Assembly (NCBI RefSeq): GCF_000281045.1
Contig: NW_008246070.1
Span: 275,203-333,287 of the forward strand
Direction of reading: 5' to 3'
DNA from: Saprolegnia diclina VS20
Taxonomy: Eukaryota > Oomycota > Saprolegniomycetes > Saprolegniales > Saprolegniaceae
Length of the DNA: 58,085 bases
A program made the position numbers and the translations under genes. Below the pieces are notes generated by a model. It saw only the letters and a list, made by a program, of their open reading frames with translations. It ran no database searches and was not told the DNA's origin. Shown in pieces: positions 10,838-23,246 of the stretch. The number at the start of each line of letters is the position of its first letter. Within the stretch, counting starts at the first letter, position 1.

Positions 10838-13800
10838 ATGGGCTTCCTCTTCTACGTCAACGGGCAGCGCGACGAGGTCGCCAACGTCGCGCCGGAAGAG
10901 ACGCTGCTCAACTACCTCCGCAACAAGAAGCGGCTCACGGGCACAAAGCTCGGCTGCGGCGAAGGCGGTTGCGGCGCGTGCAGCGTCATTGTCTCGCGCA
11001 TGAACCCCGAGACCAAGGCGGTGACGCACGCAGCCGTGAACGCGTGCTTGACGCCGCTCTGTGCAGTCGAAGGCTGCGCGGTCACGACGGTCGAAGGGCT
11101 GCGCGAACCGTCGACGCAGCAGCTGCACCCAGTGCAAACCGCGATCGCCGAGAACCACGGCTCGCAATGCGGCTTTTGCACGCCCGGCATCGTCATGGCG
11201 CTGACGGCGATCGTTCAAGACGACCATGCGACGATGGAGACGATCGAGCACAAGATGGACGGCAACCTCTGCCGCTGCACGGGGTACCGCCCGCTTCTCG
11301 ACGCGGCCAAGTCGTTTGGTAGCGACGCAGCGGCGCACGTACAATGCGGCTCGGCGGCATGCGACCAGCATTGCATGACGGGCGACATCGAAGACATCCT
11401 CTCTGTTGTCTCGTGCAGCGCCAAGAAGATCCAAGCCGAGCACAAGAAGCACAAGCACGCGATTCCGAAGGTCGCCTTTCCGCAGGAGCTCGTGACCCAC
11501 ACGGCGACGCTCGCAGCGCAGAGCACGACAATTGTCGGGAGCCATGTGCGCTGGCTGCGTCCGTCGTCGCTGACAGAGCTGCTGCAGTGGAAAGAAGAGT
11601 TTCCGCACGCCAAGATCTCGGTCGGCAACACGGAGCTCGGCATTGAAGTCAAGTTCAAGCGCATGGAGTACCCTGTCATGCTCTCGGTCAGCCACGTGCC
11701 CGAGCTCCACGTGCTCGAGCTTATCACGGCGCCATTTGCTGGCGTTCGCCTCGGCGCGGCCGCGTCGCTCACCCGCATCGTCGACTTTTGCAAGACCACG
11801 AGTGTGCTCCCGACGCAGCAGCGCGCGCTTGTCGCGATGCGGTCGATGCTCAAGTGGTTTGCGTCGCTCCAAATCCGCAACGTCGCGTGCTTGGGCGGCA
11901 ACCTCGCGACCGCGAGCCCGATCGGCGACATGAACCCGCTCCTCTCGAGCCTCGGCGCCGTCCTCGAAGTCGCGTCGGCGACAGGACGCCGTATGGTGCC
12001 GGTCGCGGACCTCGTCGTCGCCTACCGCAAGGTCGGCCTGCGAGGCGACGAAGTGCTGCTGAGCGTGCTCGTGCCGTTCACGCGCGAGCATGAATACGTC
12101 TTCCCGTTCAAGCAAGCCAAGCGCCGCGAAGACGACATTAGTATCGTCACTGCCGGGCTTCGCTTCCAGCTCGGATCCCACGCACATGGTTGGCGCATCG
12201 ACGACTGCAGCCTCTTTTACGGTATGCCGTACATTGAAGCCAAAGTTGAGGTCCGCTAGGTGGCATGGGCCCGACGCCCAAGCGTGCGCTCGAGACCGAG
12301 GCGCGTCTACGCGGCTCGGCCTTTACCAAAGACAGCGTCGAGGCCGCGTGCAATGTGCTACGCCGTGAGCTGCAGCTGCCAGTGACCGTGCCCGGCGGCC
12401 TCGCCGCGTACCGCACGACACTGAGCGTCTCGTTCCTCTACAAGGCGTTTCTGCAAGTGGCCAAAGCCCTCGCGAATGACACGTCATCACCGACGTCGCC
12501 ATGGGTATGTCATGCTGACATTCCCACCCAAAGACTATGATATCGTATTAGATGACGCTGGACGCACGCGAGTACTCGGGCGCAACATCGTACATGAACG
12601 TGCCGCGGCCTCTCTCGCGCGGCACACAGCGCTTTGGCATTGAGAAAGGCGGTCTTCTCTCGTCGAAAATGGCGCTGTTGCCGACCCAAGACCGGTCGCC
12701 CGTGGGCAACCCGCTCATGCACCGGTCCGCGTACCTCCAAGTGTCGGGCGAGGCCAAGTACGTCGACGACATGGACGACGTACACAACGTGCTCCACGGC
12801 GCGCTCGTGCTCTCGACGATCGCCCACGGCGACATCCAGCGCATCGATCCGTCGGTCGCGCTGACCATGCCAGGCGTCGTCTCGTTCCTGGACGCGTCCG
12901 TCTTTGAAAAGCTCACGCAAAATGCCCTCGGCCCTGTCATCCACGACGAAGAGTGCTTCGCCTCGAAGAGCGTCGTCTCGATGGGGCAGCCGATCGGCAT
13001 TGTGCTCGCGACGTCGCACGAAGCCGCGCACGCGGCCGCTGACAAGGTCCTTGTCGAGTACACGCCGCGTCCGTCTATCGTATCCATCAAAGAGGCAGTG
13101 GCCGCCAACGCCTTCCACACCAAAGGCCACACGCTCGTCCGAGGCGACGTTTGTGCGGGCCTCGCGCAAAGCGACGTGGTGGTGCACGGCGAGATGTACA
13201 TGGGCGGCCAAGAACACTTTTACTTTGAGACGCAAGCGTGCTACGTCACTCCGATGGAAGACGGCGCCATGCACGTCGTGAGCTCGACCCAAGCGACGAC
13301 CAAGACGCAAATGTGCGTCGCCGCCTGCCTCGGCGTGCCCGCGCACAAGATCGTCTCGAGCGTCAAGCGCATGGGCGGTGGCTTTGGCGGCAAGGAAACG
13401 CGCAGCGTCTTTGTGGCGTGCGCGGCGGCGGTCGCGGCCAAGGCGCTCAAGCGCCCGGTGCGCCTGCTACTGGAGCGGCAGGCCGACATGGCCACGACCG
13501 GCGGGCGACACCCGTACTACGCCAAGTACACGGTCGGCGCGACACAGGACGGGCGATTGCAAGCATACGAGGTGGAGCTCTTCAACAATGCGGGCTACTC
13601 GCTCGATCTGAGCGAGGCGGTCATGGACCGCGCGCTCTTCCACTGCGAGAATGCGTATTACGTTCCCAATATGACGGCCAAGGGCCTCTGCTGCAAGACA
13701 AATTTGCCGACGAACACGGCGTTTCGAGGCTTTGGCGCACCCCAAGGTCCATCTACCTATCTGCGGCTAGTATGATGATGCTGATGATCACTAGGCATGA

Positions 13801-15096
13801 TGATGGCCGAGACGATGATGGACCACGTGGCGTCCGTGCTGCGCATGGACCCGGTCGAGCTCCGAACGCGCAACTTGTACCAGGAGGGGCATGTGACACA
13901 CTACGGCCAGCGCCTCGTCGACTACACGCTGCCGGCGCTCTGGGCCCGCGGGCTGCGCGAGAGTCAATATGCCGAGCGCTCGGCGGCCGTCGCGGCCTTC
14001 AACCGCGCGCACGTGTGGAAGAAGCGGGGCCTCGCGATCCTCCCGACCAAGTTCGGCATCAGCTTCACCAACAAGTTTATGAACCAAGGCGGGTCGCTCG
14101 TGCACGTGTACGCTGACGGCAGCGTGCTCGTCTCGCACGGCGGCACCGAGATGGGCCAAGGCCTCCACACCAAGATCATGCAGATCGGTACCTTCGATAC
14201 ATTCGCACGATCCAAACTGAACTACGCTCCTAGTTGCCAAGTCGTTTGCAATCCCGATGGACGCCGTTACGATCCACGAGACGTCGACCGACAAGGTGGC
14301 CAACTCGCAGCCGTCGGCCGCGTCCATGAGCACCGACCTCTACGGCATGGCGACGCTGGACGCGTGCGAGCAGATCCTAGCCCGTCTGGCGCCTGTGCTG
14401 GCCAAGCTCGGACCCGACGCAGCCTTTGCCGACGTGATCAAAGCTGCGTATTTCGACCGGATCGACCTCTCAGCCCATGGCTTTTACATTGTGCCAAATG
14501 AAAACTGTGGGTACGATTGGTCCAAGCCCGTGGAGGCGCAGACCAGCACGGCGTTCAACTACTACACAACCGGCGTCGCGTGCACCGAAGTCGAGCTCGA
14601 CGTGCTCACGGGCGACGTGCACATGACCCAAGTGGACATTTACATGGACGTTGGCGCGTCCATCAACCCGGCGATCGACATTGGCCAGATCGAAGGCGCG
14701 TTTTTGCAGGGCTTTGGGCTCTTTTGCATGGAAGAGCACGTGTGGGGCGATGAGAACCGGCCGTGGCTGCCGCGCGGCGGCCTCTTCACGCGCGGCCCGG
14801 GCACGTACAAGATCCCGTCCTTCAACGACGTGCCGCTGCAGATGAACGTGTGGCTCGAACCGCAGTTGAAGAACAAACTCGCGGTGCACTCGTCGAAAGC
14901 CATTGGCGAGCCGCCGCTCTTCCTCGGCGCCACCGCGTTCTTCGCCATCAAGGCCGCCATTGCCGCCGCGCGGGCCGAGCACACGACCGACACCGAGTAT
15001 TGGACGCTGCATGCACCGGTGACGTCGGAGCGCGCGCGCATGGCCGTCCACGACCGGTTCTGCTCCGACACGCCCATTCCGCTCGGCTGCTTTTAA
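10838..15096 (+). CDS. XDH: Xanthine dehydrogenase (molybdenum hydroxylase)
   Basis: Five exons (10838-12221, 12260-12504, 12552-13746, 13795-14187, 14234-15096) give 1359 aa, full length for the family. It oxidises hypoxanthine to xanthine to urate in purine breakdown. Plant-type 2Fe-2S ligands lie at C40, C45, C48 and C70 (CGEGGCGACS); the second cluster shows CGFCTPG and CRCTGYRP. The FAD domain has CLGGNLATASPIGDMNP. The Mo domain shows GGQEHFYFET (equivalent of bovine E802), GGKETRS (R880), AFRGFGAPQ and GEPPLFL (catalytic E1261). The Arg in GGKETRS favours xanthine dehydrogenase over aldehyde oxidase. The region aligning to the bovine NAD site (REDDIS after a Phe-rich stretch) suggests a dehydrogenase form. 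No peroxisomal SKL; the C-terminus is GCF. The start has good context (CACCATGG). Confidence 0.97.
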
Positions 15097-15588
15097 CGAA
15101 AAGACAATACTAGGGTCAACCTCGGGTTTTCTCAAGACAGGTTTTGGTCGAGCTCTTTGGTGGAGGTCTTGCATTGGCGTAGCGCTACGTGTGACGTACT
15201 TTGGACTCGTACGTTGATGTCATTCCGTGTGCAGCAGCACCACGCACTGCAAGAGCTGTGGAATGGGCGGTACTTGGTGGAGGCCACTGCGGGCTTTTCG
15301 TACTTGATATGACGGCTCTGGTGCGACCAATGCGACGATTATAACGTCGGACGCCAGGGCCAGAAGAAAGATGATGTGGACGAGAAGATCTGGCGAGTGC
15401 CTGTAGTCCAAGCAGCTCGCTGTTGTCGACGCGGTCCTTGGTAATATAGGAATGTGCTCGGCACAGACGTCAATGTATTAACTTTACCACCACCATTGGC
15501 GACACGACAGTACGACGGGTGTTTCGGCCGCCATCGCACAACCTTGCTAGCCGATGACGGAGTGCGATAAATAAGCACGGGCACTGTC
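15097..15588. other. Convergent 3' intergenic region
   Basis: 492 bp between the ends of XDH (plus) and the NADPH oxidase (minus). A short minus-strand frame near 15220-15411 is hydrophobic but has no domain or splice support. I see no gene here. Confidence 0.5.
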
Positions 15589-18088
15589 TTACGCGAACTT
15601 CTCCGAGTGGTACTCGAAGGACGTGCCCTCTGGTGTCGAGTACTTGCGGCACATGGCCGACAAGATCGCGTCGAGCGCGTGCGGGCCGCAGAAGAAGACG
15701 CCGATGCGCTCGCCGCTGTGAGTCCGCGCCATCGAGCGAAACCAATGGTCCCAATCCGGTCGGCCAAAGTGCGTGAGCTGCTTGAGTCCCGACACGACGT
15801 CGTTGCCCGTCGTGTCGTGCACGAACGCCTGGAAGAGCTTGAGGGTCTCGTTCGCGGCCACCGACGTCAAGTGGTGGTGCGTCTCGATGACGCCGTCACG
15901 GTCCAGCGCGTGGATCTCGTTCATCGTGTGGCTGAACCACGTCAGCGCCTCCTGCTGCCGCGTGACCCAGTGAAAGTACATCTTGCGGAGCTTCATGTTG
16001 GGCGGCGCGCGGCAAAAGGCGCAGTTCGGACACCGCGACGCGTTCCACTGGTGCACCGTGTCCTTGAGAATCGACGCGAACGGCGTGACGCCGATGCCAC
16101 CGCCGATCATGACGACGGTCGCGTACCGGTGATACGCCTGCGTCGGCGCACCGACGGGACCGTCGAGATATACGGTGGGGAACGCAAGGCCCTCGGTATT
16201 GCAGTGGCTCAAGAGAGCGTGGAGCGCGCTCGTCCAGTCGCCGGCGTTGCGGATGTGGAGACTCACGTGGTCGTCGTCGGGCGCCGACGAGATCGTGAAT
16301 GGGTGCCACTCGTGCTGCGAGAGCTTCGGGACGTTTAGGAACGTGTACATGCCCGGGTTGTACTCAAAGCGCGCGGGCTTTTCGAGGAAGAGCGCGACGA
16401 CGCCGTCGAGGAACTCGACGCGAAGGATCTTGAGCGGCGTCGTCCAGCTTTTCGCAAAGCGGAAGCGGCGCTCGACGAGGTAGACGCTGAGCGGCGGGAG
16501 GATCCAGAGGTACGACTGCGCCTTCGAGAGCCAGGACGTAGCGCCGTGGATGCTCCCGAGCAGCAAGAACGGGCCGAGCAGCATGTGGCTGAACCAAAAG
16601 AGGTTGAAGCGACCCTGTCGAAAGCGTGGAATCAGCGACAGCGGCAGCACAACAAGCGCGATGAGGAGCATGAAGACGCCCGTCACGACGGGGATGGTAC
16701 ACAGCATGTGGGCGAACGGCATCATGATCGGCGCGCCGTCCGGAGTCCGCAGCGTTGAGACGTGGGCGACAAGGAACGAGTCGGCAATCTCCTCGGGCGT
16801 CGCGAGCAGATAGACCGCGACCTCGTTGTAGACGTGGGCGCCCGTGTGTACGAGGCCAGCGACGAGCGCGACCGTGCCCGCGATGCGGTGGAACGCGAGG
16901 AGGTCGTCGAACGGGACGTAGCGCCAGAGGAGCTTGCTCTGCTTGAGAACTTCGAGGATCGATCGGCACATGGGCAAGAGCGCGAGGAGAAAGTTGGGCA
17001 TCGCGACCTGCGCCGCACCGCGCGCAATCCGCAGCGCCCAGCCGGTCGCCGAGTCGACGGGGTATTGCGCCATCTTTTGGATCGCCTCGGCCGCAATGAA
17101 GACCACGTACGCCGTGAGCCACCAAATGCGCAGCGTGTGGTTGCGGTACAACGTCTTGGCCCGCGATAGGACGCTGTAGCGGGACGGCGCGGGCGATGGT
17201 TTGGCGCCCCGCGACCGCGACGTCTCGACCGTCGTCGTGGCTTCGTGGAGGTAGCCGCGGAATACGAGGTGGAACTGGGCAAAGCTCATGTGGCTCGCAC
17301 TGCGCGCGCCGGCTTTGGCAAAGAGCATGTCGGCCATCGCATCGAAATCGGACCCGACACCTAACCACTTTAGTTAGTCGACATTCAGTAAAGTCTGTTG
17401 TAGTACATTGGAGCTTCTCGGCCTGGAACTTGGACTGCAGCAAGTCGGCAATGTTGCTTCGGTCGATGCGCCCGGTGCCACCCACGTCCATCGTGTCAAA
17501 GAGAAGGCGCAGCTTTGTGTCGTCTTCTACCGGAAGCTCCATGGCCGCGTTGAAGAGCACGGAACAGCCTCGGATCGACTGCACGGCGGACGGGAGCTCG
17601 ACCTCGAACGTACTCACAAAGGTGGCGCGGTTGATGCGCCCGTTGGCGTCGGTGACCGAGGCGACGACGCGCTTGAGCGCCTGAAAGTGCTCGATCGGGT
17701 CGTCGTCGCGCTCGACTGCAACCGGCTGCGACCCTGCTTCGACCTTCGCACCAGCTTCTTCTGGATCTTCGTCTTCGTCGCTGTCGCCAGCGTCCGCAGG
17801 CTGCATCATGACGACCTCGGACGTCGTCGACACAAAGCTCGCGTTCTTGTTGAACGAGCTATTCGACGCAAAGCTGCGCGTCTTGGCGCTCGAGTTGGAC
17901 AGGAAGCTCGTGTTGTTCATCGACGCACGGGACCGCGTCCGCAGAAATGTGTGGCGGTTCTCAACGACCGCGGACGCTCGAAGGAGCTGCGATGCAAAGT
18001 CGCTGCTGGGCGTCCGCCGCAGCGCCGGTGTCGGGAACGCCGGGCGGGTGTACGGGTGCGTTGGCGTCTCGCCGTACCGGGAGGCCAT
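15589..18088 (-). CDS. EF-hand NADPH oxidase / respiratory burst oxidase homologue
   Basis: Two exons (18088-17407, 17360-15589; 46-bp intron) give 817 aa. The cytosolic N-terminal ~245 residues hold a Ser/Thr/Arg-rich disordered part, an acidic stretch, and EF-hand-like segments (VTDANGRINRATF and DTMDVGGTGRIDRSNI). The ferric-reductase transmembrane core follows, with haem-ligand His pairs in FHRIAGTVALVAGLVHTGAH and FSHMLLGPFLLLGSIHG. The cytosolic C-terminal half has the FAD motif HPFTISSAP, the NADPH motif IGGGIGVTPFASIL and a terminal CGP. It should transfer electrons from NADPH across the membrane to make superoxide, gated by Ca2+. The second EF hand looks imperfect (Gly at acidic positions). 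The start is the first ATG after an in-frame non-ATG leader. Confidence 0.93.
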
Positions 18089-18868
18089 TCTTGGAGTGCG
18101 GTGCTCAGCAGAACTCAATATGGCGCGGGCGCTGGCTCTTCACCTTTACCCTCCCGCTGCCACGTTGAGAGTGGACCACTTGGTGTGGACGCCTTTGCAT
18201 CCCATTCGTCGAGCCAGCGCGCCTGTGCGCCAATCCGTAGCGTTTTTGTTGAAATCACGTGCGCTGATTGGCTATTGTGTTGCCGGCTTTCTCCTCGGTG
18301 GTGGTGCTGCGAGGTGCTCGCAGCCCTCGAATGCCACCGGCCCTCGTGACCGTAAGCACGTGTATGTCTACGCCGTTGCTATATAGAGACATAGACGGAC
18401 GCAGTCGTTCGAGTAAGGGGACTGCCAACCCATGACAAAAACATGCTATCGAAGCCCGGATCCGGACCACCGCCACAGCTGCACCTGGTATGGTAATCAT
18501 CCTCACTGCTTCTCAGTCCGACAAGATGCATACAATTCATTGGTGTAGCTGATGCTGGTGACCCACCATGGTGGTGCGCTTCAGCCGAGGACTCTTACTC
18601 GTGTCCTGCGTAGTTAGTCAATTGCAACGACTAAATATATTCGACGCAAATCGACCATACAAACGTCAGGACAATACAAAAATGTGTGCAAATCACCCGC
18701 AGCGAATGACGTGGCGGCAAGGTGGCATACTGACATTTCATTGGTTAAAATATGTGTGCAGTATTTTTAACATCTCACATAGAGATATCAAGATATTTTA
18801 ATACAAACGCGCAATGCACGCGAGCGAGGGGCAATGAACAGCATTCAAGTGACTGTGACGAACGGACG
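18089..18868. promoter_or_regulatory. Divergent promoter region (NADPH oxidase / kinase)
   Basis: 780 bp between divergent genes. It holds ATTGGCTA at 18267-18274, TTGGTTAAAA near 18740 and an AT-rich block at 18735-18810 just ahead of the kinase. No gene recognised. Confidence 0.5.
18266..18274. promoter_or_regulatory. ATTGGCTA (inverted CCAAT-type) element
   Basis: GATTGGCTA, about 180 bp upstream of the NADPH oxidase start. Similar elements sit ahead of several other genes in the window. Confidence 0.35.
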
Positions 18869-20082
18869 ATGGAAGCTGTGGTCGAGGAAGCCGAGCTCTT
18901 GTACCGCCGCCAGCAGGGCCGCCCGACGTACATCACGACCGAGCACCGCGGGCAGCCCGACCGCTTTCCTGCATTCCAGCTGCACGTTCCGCAGTCCTTC
19001 CTGCCATGGAACCCGCAGCGGCGGGACGTCGTCGCGTTCCCGAGCGGCAATTCCGTGCTCTCGACCTGCCGCTGCGGTGTTGTCATGGGCGGCGTCTACT
19101 ACACGCGACCTGCTGTGCACGAAGCCGACCAAACGGACGAAGCCAGCCAGCGGTACATGGTCGCCGTTAAGATGATGGATCGACACCAACTGCTGCTCCA
19201 GCGCGATGACGTCGAGAACGAAATCCGAGTCATGCGGGAGCTGCAGCCCGGTGGCTTTACGGGTGTGCTGCACAACCCGCATTTGCTGCAGTGGGAGTGC
19301 TCGAACGATGAAGCGAACGAGTACATCGCAACCGACTACGTGTCGAACGGCAGCCTCCTCTCGTACACCCGCGTGCGCATGCAGGAGCTTCGCCATCAAG
19401 CCGACCTCCAAGGCATCCAAGAGGAGCTCAAGGACCGCATGGTCGCCGAGGTGTGGGTCCAGGAAGCGCTGCGCCTCTTCCTTGGCATCGTCCGAGGCCT
19501 CACGTACATTCACGCCCACGACGTCGCGCACTTGGACTTGGACCCGTGCAACGTCGTGATCGACAGCACGCTCACGCCTCGCATCCTCGACTTTGGCAGC
19601 GCCATCTGCCTCTTCAACGATAACGCCAACGGTCGTGCTGGCGGTGGTACGATGCTCATCAAATGCAAACCCTTGTACGCACCGCCCGAGGTGCGCCGCC
19701 ACAACCAATCGCCGCCGCCACGCGAGCCCTTTGATGGCGCGGCCGCCGACATGTGGTCTGCCGGCACGCTCGTACGTCGCGCTTCATCGTCACCATCGTT
19801 CCTGACGTCGTTCTGATGTAGCTCTACCAACTGCTCTGCTTTGGGTACCCCATGGGCGAGTACGCGCTGCTCATGGATGCCAACTGGCGCCACAACCTGC
19901 TCTGCCACGCGTACGACCGCGAGTGCCTCCAGACCGAGTGCTACATTTGCGTGCGCGAGGTGCAATTCCCGCCGATCGTGTACGACCTCTTCCGCAGCCT
20001 CCTCAACGCCGAGCAGCCCGAGCTCCGCATGTCGGCGCTTGCTGTCGCCAACGCCCTCACCCGCGCGCTCGCGTCAAACTAA
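18869..20082 (+). CDS. Divergent protein kinase
   Basis: Two exons (18869-19771, 19822-20082; 50-bp intron) give 387 aa. Kinase landmarks are visible: VAVK (Lys101), an HLDLDPCN catalytic loop at 221-228 (HRD replaced by HLD, catalytic Asp and Asn kept), DFGSA at 241, PPEV (APE-like) and DMWSAGTLLYQLL rebuilt across the intron. The glycine-rich loop is poorly conserved (CRCGVVMGG). The preserved Lys, HxD and DFG suggest it can be active. I cannot place it in a subfamily; there is no transmembrane segment or extra domain. The N-terminal ~60 residues have no recognisable domain. The ATG at 18869 is the first that leads directly into conserved sequence. Confidence 0.85.
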
Positions 20083-20663
20083 CTTATTGATGAACGTCTT
20101 GCCGTCGTCGACGCGAACTTGTTGCTACTAAATTTTCATGGACCCATCCCCTTCCTGTCGCAAAGATGTGACGCAATGGGCACAGAGGGACACACGTCAC
20201 CTTGAGCTCCTTGAAGCGCACCGTGACCACAGATCAACGACGACAAGATCGCAGTGCCATGCAGAGCGCGAGGGCGATAGGCCACACATCTCCGCCCGCA
20301 GATGCTCCGCGGCCACTTCAACATGGCAAGATCGGACCCTGGCGTCTCGGCAGTGACCGCCTTGGCGATGGGCAAGGCCACGCAGTACGCGTGGTGCAGT
20401 CCCACGCTCGAGACGCGGGCATGACGAGATGGCCTGGCGCTGCGTTTGACGAATCATGTCAAGCAAACTTGAAGTCTGGTCGTCGCATCCTCCTCCGCCG
20501 GCGCTTGCTACTTTATTGAAATCTTTGAACGCGGCTGCTGTTCCGCATACAAAACCCAAGGTATTTAATTCGAGTAATATCGAAAGCGCACCCACTACGC
20601 TGGAATTCCCATAAGTAGTACACCGGCGACCGCTTGCATTTCCGAAAAGAAGACGGTCGCGAC
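20083..20663. other. Intergenic region
   Basis: 581 bp. Several open frames exist on both strands (for example minus 20197-20595), but none shows a domain or usable splice structure. It includes an AT-rich stretch at 20560-20585 just ahead of the next gene. Confidence 0.45.
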
Positions 20664-21257
20664 ATGTACTCGATCGACGCAGCCCAGGACGACGTGCTCC
20701 TCCCGCTGCGAAGGAGGCGCAAGAGCGAAGATGAGGGCGACGATGATGATGACGACGAGCTGCATGGCAGCCCGCGCCTGCCCCTCTGCTCGCCGCTTGC
20801 CAAGCTCATGGTCGAGTGGGACGACCTCGAGAGCGTGATCCTCAACATGCGCACGCCGGCGCAGAGCATTGGCGAGCTTCTCACGTCCCTCGAGAGCATC
20901 GACTTCTCTGTAATGCTGGAAGACGACCCGGAAGTGTTCTCGACCTTTGTCAAGCAGACCGAAATCGAGACGCTGGACGAGCCCGAGCCCGATAGCGACG
21001 AGCCGACGAGCCAAGAGGCCGACGACCAATCGATCACCGAGGCCTTTACGCTCCAAGACATCATTGACGCATGGGGCGACGAGTACATCTTTTTCATCTT
21101 GCTGCAGATTCCCCAGCGTGAGCAAGTCCGCCTCCAGACGGTCTTTTGGAACTTCTTCCACGCGACAATGCCCAACATGGACATGGCCAAGCTCTCGGAA
21201 CGCCGCGTGTACCAGCTGTACCGCTTCGCCGCCAAGACGCTCGCCACGTGCATCTAA
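20664..21257 (+). CDS. Uncharacterised acidic protein
   Basis: Single exon, 197 aa, starting at the first ATG after an in-frame TAG at 20613. The protein begins with a basic patch (RRRRKS), then an Asp run, a Ser/Leu-rich amphipathic middle, an acidic region (EPEPDSDEPTSQEADD) and a hydrophobic/aromatic C-terminal half (WGDEYIFFILLQIPQ, WNFFHATMPNMD) with a helical look. I do not recognise the family. Codon usage resembles the neighbouring genes and no stop interrupts it, which favours a real gene. The end is 122 bp from the convergent GH5 gene and 82 bp from the inverted-repeat arm. An upstream exon is possible but not visible. Confidence 0.6.
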   Translation: MYSIDAAQDDVLLPLRRRRKSEDEGDDDDDDELHGSPRLPLCSPLAKLMVEWDDLESVILNMRTPAQSIGELLTSLESIDFSVMLEDDPEVFSTFVKQTEIETLDEPEPDSDEPTSQEADDQSITEAFTLQDIIDAWGDEYIFFILLQIPQREQVRLQTVFWNFFHATMPNMDMAKLSERRVYQLYRFAAKTLATCI

Positions 21258-21339
21258 TCTCTCTGTCAGTAGTCCATCTACCCGCTCGTAATCCTATCTC
21301 ATCGTTGTCGTTCGTATCTTGGGTCTTGTCTTGGCTGGT

Positions 21340-22876
21340 TCCAAACACTGTTTTAGATTCTGTTTGCAAAAGATATCGATTACGTAAAGCACGGAAAGCG
21401 ACGGAGGTGCGGCAGCCGATCGAGCGCACGCAGCGCGTCGAGGTACACGGTGTTGACGTCGCGCCAATTGGGCTGCAGCAGACCTTCCGTCCAGTAGCCG
21501 GCAGTGTCGGAGGGGTTGAAGCCGTACCCGCTCTCGGGGTTGAGCGCCCACATGTACCCGCCGCTGTAGCCTTGCTCCATCATGATCTGCATGCACAGAT
21601 TGACGACGCGCTGGGATGTCTTGTGCGGGTGCGCGTCGAGGGCGAAGAGGCCGCCAAACTCGCCAAAGACGATCGCGTGGCCTTGCGCCCGCAAGTACCC
21701 AAACATGTCTTGGGCGGTCGCGGACACCACCTGGCGCAGCTCGGCGTCGCCCCACTCGGTGTAGTTGCGCAAGACCGTCTCGCCCGCCTTGCGCGGCGCC
21801 GCGCTCGAGACCAGAAACGATTGCGGGTACACGGACGGGTTGTAGTAGTGCGGGGCGTACACGAGCTTGGTGGGCAGCGTCGTGATCGGGGAGGTGCCCG
21901 CCGCCTGGAGACCGCCGCCCCACCAGTCGTAGTAGTCAAAGCGAGTGCCGTTGATCGTGATCGAGTGCGTCTCGGCGTTGCCCTCGACGAACGCGAGCCA
22001 GTTGGGACACTTGGCCAACATGCGCTGCGCGAGAAGCGTCGCGCCGCGGCGAAAGTCCTTGGGTCCGTCGTCGCCCCACGTGGTCTGCCACGGCTCGTTC
22101 TTGAGGTCGACGCCAACGACGTTCCAGTACGCGTCTTCGCAGAGGTTGGTCGTGAGCACGTCCATGGCTTGCAGCGTCACACTCTCGGGCGTAACGTCGC
22201 TGAACCACGCGTCGCCCTTGTCGGTGACCGAGAGGTAGTGGATGTCGAGGAGCACCGAGATGCCGAGAGCGCCGCACGCGCGCACGATGCTCTGGACCGC
22301 GCTCACGTAGCTCGTGAGGTTCAAACCCGGGCTCTCGTACTCGTTGACGACGTTGGCGTTGGGTGGCGTGTTCTTGACGAGCGCGTCGACGGTCAGCGGG
22401 AGGCGGATGCTGTTGAAGTTGTGCCGGGCGAGGAACGCCACAACCTCAAACTGCACTTGGATGAGCCGAGATGCATGCATATATAAAAAACGTACGAGGG
22501 ACGTGCCGTTGTCCGGGTTGGCCCAGAGACCGAACGGGATGCGGAGCTCCGTCTCCATGCCAAACCTAAGGTGTCGTCAAGGAAAAGACACGAGAGAGTC
22601 GTACCAGTTGATGCCTTTGATGGCGACGGGCACTTTGGTGCCGTTGGGCGCCTGGGCAAAGAGGCCGCCGTTCTCGCTGAGGTAGTTGGGTAGCTTGCAG
22701 CCTAGGATATAAGGCATGGATACAATATGGCTAGTATGCGGGTCGCGTACCGAGGGGCGGGAACGAGGCCATGTTGGTGACTTGGCCGGCCGTGCCGGGC
22801 GTGCCGTCGTTGATCTTGCCATACAAGACGGGTGTCGGCGTCGGCGTCGGTGCCGGCGTTGGTTTTGGCGTCAGTG
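21340..22876. repeat. Inverted repeat arm A (GH5 duplication)
   Basis: This 1537-bp segment is the near-perfect reverse complement of 26077-27607. It covers the 3' flank, the whole catalytic exon, two short exons and three introns of a GH5 gene, and stops within the Pro/Thr-linker coding sequence. I see about a dozen substitutions, including intron positions, and one 6-bp (GACGCC) length difference. The outer edge lies at an AAACACTGTTTTAGA-type motif. Confidence 0.93.
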
Positions 22877-23246
22877 GTAGTGTTGTTGCTGGTGGTTTCG
22901 TCGTGACGCGCAGAGGGCTAACTGGCGTAGGTGTTTGCGTGGTCGCGGGTGGCGTCGGCGGTGTGGTTGTCACGAATATCGTGGGGCTAACAACTGGAGC
23001 CGCTACCTCCTGCTGCTTGGCTGGCGCCGCTGTTGCGCCTTGGCCGAGTACGAGGCCGAGAATGAGTCCGACGACGCCAATGATAATGACACCCAAAACG
23101 ACCTTGGCTCGTGTCGTCTACGCCCATGGCTTTCACAACGCCTCATGGCCACACGTGAGTACCTTGAGGCAGCTCGGCACCGAAGATGCGAGATCAGCGT
23201 CTTCATCGGGCGACTCGTAGCCTTCAAAGTTCGTCCGGGGTGCCAT
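21380..23246 (-). CDS. GH5 cellulase, type II membrane-anchored (copy A)
   Basis: Five exons on the minus strand (23246-23163, 23102-22751, 22701-22605, 22565-22496, 22450-21380) give 557 aa. Layout: a short acidic cytosolic N-terminus (28 aa exon), one transmembrane helix (VVLGVIIIGVVGLILGLVLG), a Thr/Pro-rich linker of ~80 residues, then a GH5 catalytic domain. The domain shows KGINWFGMET, FNSIRLPL, the acid/base Glu in LKNEP, YDWWGGGLQ, HYYNPSVYPQ and the nucleophile Glu in FGEFGGLF. It should cut beta-1,4-glucan at the cell surface, for wall remodelling or plant-debris use. The catalytic part is almost identical to that of the gene at 25543-27567, while the N-terminal exons differ. It shares a 154-bp divergent promoter with the next GH5 gene. 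Confidence 0.93.

Noticed and set aside
10838-15096. Aldehyde oxidase instead of xanthine dehydrogenase
   Set aside because: The Arg in GGKETRS and the Glu in GGQEHFYFET match xanthine dehydrogenase substrate-binding residues.
15220-15411. Short hydrophobic minus-strand frame near the XDH 3' end
   Set aside because: 63 residues with no family signal and no flanking exons; likely chance.
20083-20600. Minus-strand frames with a faint kinase-like look (LKWPRSIC, EHLRAEMCG)
   Set aside because: The hints lie in different frames, no catalytic motif is present and no splice model joins them. Treated as intergenic.
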